A stretch of 64,000 nt of DNA from NCBI GenBank assembly GCA_002021875.1, contig CP018627.1:1178001-1242000 (forward strand), given 5' to 3'. The notes beneath the pieces are model-generated. The model saw nothing but the letters and a program-made list of their open reading frames with translations. It ran no database searches and had not been told where the DNA came from. The position numbers and the translations under genes were made by a program. The DNA is from Streptomyces hygroscopicus (GTDB lineage Bacteria; Actinomycetota; Actinomycetes; Streptomycetales; Streptomycetaceae). Positions 60,172-64,000 of this stretch are shown here, piece by piece; position 1 is the stretch's first letter, and each line of letters opens with the position of its first letter.

Positions 60172-60231
60172 GCGGCGGCTCCGGCGCAGCCGCTCAGGCG
60201 CAGCCGCTCCGGCGCAGCCGCTCAGGCGGCG
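60170..60231. repeat. 14-bp tandem repeats with hairpin potential between convergent genes
   Basis: About four copies of CCGCTCAGGCGCAG or CCGCTCCGGCGCAG span 60176-60231. GAGCGGC (60170-60176) can pair with GCCGCTC (60189-60195). The region fills the 64-bp gap between the convergent dehydrogenase and SMP-30-like genes, so it may terminate both transcripts. Confidence 0.65.
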
Positions 60232-60235
60232 AACC

Positions 60236-61897
60236 TCATTCGGCCGGCCCGGTCAGACGCAGCACACTCCCTTCCCCATTGGCCGATACGAGGAGGGCCC
60301 CGTCCGGGGCGACGGCAAGCCCGGCGAACTGACGCGGGCGGCCGGGGACTCCGGGGATCGGCTCGGGTTCGGTGCGCGTGATCCCGGGCGGCAGGCCGAC
60401 CGCCAGGTTCTCGGCTTCGATCCTGCTCTCTCCCGTGGCCGGCGAGATCGCCCGCAGCCGCCGTCGCGCGACCTCCACCGTGAACAGCTCGTCACCGCGC
60501 ACGGCCAGGCCCTGCGGTGCGCCGAGCCCGTCAGCGACGACCACCACCGCGCCGTCCTCCAGCCGGAGCACCGCGCCGCGCCGGTCGTCGCTGACATAGC
60601 AGCGCCGTTCGCCGTCGAAGGCGATGTCCAGGGGGTGGTCGAGCCCCTCGGCGAGCACGCTCACCGTGTCGGTGTCGTCGATGCGCAGGATGCGGCCCGC
60701 ACCGGTCTCGGCGACCACGAGGGAGCCGTCCGGTGCGACGGCGATTCCGGTGGGCTGGTCCAGCCCGGTGGCCCGTACCCGCGTGGTCTTGCTGACGGGG
60801 TCGTGGGTGCGTACATCGCCGAGCTGAGAGGTGAGGTGCAGCAGGCCGTCGTCGGCGGTGACGTTGTGCACGGCGTATATCAGCTCGTGGGTGACGACAC
60901 CGGGCTCGTCTCCGTCCTCACCGGCGCCGGGACCGGAGCCGGGACGGAAGTCGGGACCGAGACCAGGACCGGAGCCGGAGACGTCCGGGCTCGCCAGGCG
61001 GAAGTGGTCGGCCGCGTACACCGTGCCACCGAGGTCGACCGTGATGCCGAACGGCCCGTCGAACCCCTGGGGGACCACCACCCGCGTCCTGCCGTCCGTG
61101 TGCACCTCCGCGATCCCGCCACTGGCGAAGCTGGAGACGAACATCCGGTTCTCGTGGTCGAACGCGGCGTTGTCCAGCCCGACGATGCCGCTTGCCACGA
61201 CGGTCCGGGCCCCGGTGTTCAGATCGATCCGGGTCACCAGACCGGCCATGCCACGGGACAGGACGACGAGCACGCCGCCCCGGTCGAACCGCACCGCGAC
61301 CGGGTCGTCCACCTCCTCGGCGACCAGTTCGGGCACCCCGCCGTCGGGCGGGATCCGCCAGACCTGGTTGCGCATCATCTGCGGGTAGTACAGGCAGCCG
61401 TCGGGGCCGAGTTGCATGGCGTTGCCCAGGGCCAGCCCGTCGGTCAGCACCGCCGGGTCGCCGCCGCCGGGGAACAGCTCCATCAGCCGGCCGTTCATCT
61501 TCATCTCGTTGACGAAGAGGCGGTCGCCGACGCAGGTGATGCCGTTGGGCACCGACACCTGGTCGGAGACCAGGGTGTACGCGCCCTCCGAGCTGCGCCG
61601 CCACACCCGGCCGGGGGTCAGATCGGCGATGTACATCGAGCCGTCCGCCCCGAAGGCCAGGTCGTCCGGCGCCTCCACCGGGCCGTCGAGCGGCACCACC
61701 ACCTCGACATCGCCCGAGGCGGGGTCCACGGCGCTGATCTGCCCGGCGAGGAACTGCGCCACGTACAGCCGCCCGTCGGGGCCGAACGTGACGCCGTTGG
61801 ATCCCCACAGCCGGTTCGCCCTGGTGAGTCGACGCACCTCCATACGGTCGCTCGTGGCCCGGCCGCGGCCGGTGTCGTCGAACCGGCTGGGGTGCAT
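60236..61897 (-). CDS. SMP-30/gluconolactonase-like beta-propeller protein
   Basis: The start is ATG at 61897 (MHPSRFDDTGRGRATSDRM) because AAGGAG lies 5 nt upstream; ATG 61927 lacks an SD. The 553-residue product is a double or enlarged beta-propeller with many repeats of the type NGVTFGPDGRLYVAQF, DDLAFGADGSMYIADL, TGIAVAPDGSLVVAE and AGLAVAPDGALLVSANG. A Gly/Pro-rich insert (GSGPGLGPDFRPGSGPGAG) interrupts one blade. Members hydrolyse lactones such as those produced by Baeyer-Villiger oxidation. It lies 35 bp downstream of the BVMO gene. Confidence 0.85.
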   Translation of the reverse strand: MHPSRFDDTGRGRATSDRMEVRRLTRANRLWGSNGVTFGPDGRLYVAQFLAGQISAVDPASGDVEVVVPLDGPVEAPDDLAFGADGSMYIADLTPGRVWRRSSEGAYTLVSDQVSVPNGITCVGDRLFVNEMKMNGRLMELFPGGGDPAVLTDGLALGNAMQLGPDGCLYYPQMMRNQVWRIPPDGGVPELVAEEVDDPVAVRFDRGGVLVVLSRGMAGLVTRIDLNTGARTVVASGIVGLDNAAFDHENRMFVSSFASGGIAEVHTDGRTRVVVPQGFDGPFGITVDLGGTVYAADHFRLASPDVSGSGPGLGPDFRPGSGPGAGEDGDEPGVVTHELIYAVHNVTADDGLLHLTSQLGDVRTHDPVSKTTRVRATGLDQPTGIAVAPDGSLVVAETGAGRILRIDDTDTVSVLAEGLDHPLDIAFDGERRCYVSDDRRGAVLRLEDGAVVVVADGLGAPQGLAVRGDELFTVEVARRRLRAISPATGESRIEAENLAVGLPPGITRTEPEPIPGVPGRPRQFAGLAVAPDGALLVSANGEGSVLRLTGPAE

Positions 61898-61932
61898 CGT
61901 CGCTCCTTGGGAGTGGGTGATATCCATCGGTG

Positions 61933-63759
<1,827 letters not shown>

Positions 63760-63919
63760 AGGGGGTCCTCGCGCCTCTGTCGTCGGACGGTCTGCGGGGC
63801 TCGGGCGCCGCCCGGGGTCCGTTGACCGGCGGCGCGGGCTCAGCCTCACAGAAAACCTTCTCGTTGCGCAAGATTTCCCAGTGGGCAAGAATCGGCCTTC
63901 TCGCGTATGCTCCTCGGCG
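63760..63919. promoter_or_regulatory. Divergent control region of BVMO and TetR genes
   Basis: The 160-bp spacer contains the palindrome TTGCGCAA (63864-63871), and TTGCGCAAGA is partly repeated as GTGGGCAAGA, so a TetR operator is likely here. A possible -10 TATGCT (63906-63911) lies just before the TetR ATG at 63920, implying a short leader. Confidence 0.55.
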
Positions 63920-64000
63920 ATGACTACCGGCCTGCGCGAGCGCAAGAAGGCGGCGACCCGCCAGTCGCTGCACGATGCCGCCGTGCGCCTCGCCGCCGAG
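63920..64000 (+). CDS. TetR-family regulator (N-terminal fragment at window edge)
   Basis: Only 27 residues are visible (MTTGLRERKKAATRQSLHDA, then AVRLAAE), ending at the window edge. The RKKAATRQSLHDAAVRLAAE pattern is the first helix of TetR-family HTH domains. It is divergent from the monooxygenase gene and is the likely regulator of that gene group. The ligand-binding part is outside the window. Confidence 0.85.
   Translation, partial: MTTGLRERKKAATRQSLHDAAVRLAAE

Overview
The window is high-GC actinomycete DNA, almost certainly Streptomyces. The evidence is a streptogrisin-type secreted protease, a LAL-type LuxR regulator, ATGA/GTGA start-stop overlaps, three genes with rare in-frame TTA (bldA) codons, and a 3-amino-5-hydroxybenzoate (AHBA) gene set. 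No tRNA, rRNA, CRISPR array, insertion sequence or replication origin was recognised. All calls come from reading the sequence; no database search was run.

Region 1 (1-5.3 kb): a secreted three-gene set on the minus strand (thaumatin-like protein, GH128 beta-1,3-glucanase, RlpA/expansin-like barrel) sits behind a DasR-type operator overlapping a TTGACA promoter. Next come an HD protein, an AlkB-like dioxygenase, an L,D-transpeptidase remnant, a fumarylacetoacetate-hydrolase family enzyme and an MFS transporter remnant. Region 2 (5.3-21.4 kb): a TPR protein/polyprenyl synthase operon with a palindrome-rich control region, an HglS-type 2-oxoadipate enzyme, housekeeping enzymes, a TetR/tautomerase pair, lipoate ligase, an orphan histidine kinase, a LAL regulator, a metallo-hydrolase/esterase pair and an MHYT membrane sensor.

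Region 3 (21.7-40.7 kb) is the most unusual part and looks like a composite signalling or conflict island. A CHAT (caspase-like) protease, a protein with a possible antitoxin-type C-terminus and a RES-domain NAD-targeting toxin candidate form one coupled operon. A four-gene coupled operon follows in the opposite direction (Ser/Thr kinase, membrane coiled-coil protein, ClpB-like AAA+ ATPase, zinc-ribbon/FHA protein). A macro-domain-like protein, a 4Fe-4S radical-SAM protein, an uncharacterised protein, a vWA-like lipoprotein, a four-helix membrane protein and a membrane-anchored isochorismatase-fold protein lacking the usual catalytic triad complete it.

Region 4 (40.7-47.9 kb): a MerR regulator and a stand-alone AHBA set equivalent to RifG, N, J, K, L and M. 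RifH (aminoDAHP synthase) and any polyketide synthase are absent, so the AHBA probably feeds an ansamycin-type pathway encoded elsewhere.

Region 5 (47.9-64 kb): an ECF sigma factor with two Met/His-rich membrane proteins (possibly copper related), a thioredoxin-reductase-like enzyme, a streptogrisin protease, a large SpoIIE-type regulator whose phosphatase active site looks degenerate, and an alkylation-repair operon (Ogt, 2OG oxygenase, AlkB). These are followed by P450 and nitroreductase debris and a small oxidative catabolic group (alcohol dehydrogenase, SMP-30-like propeller, Baeyer-Villiger monooxygenase, TetR). Short tandem repeats recur in genes and spacers across the window.
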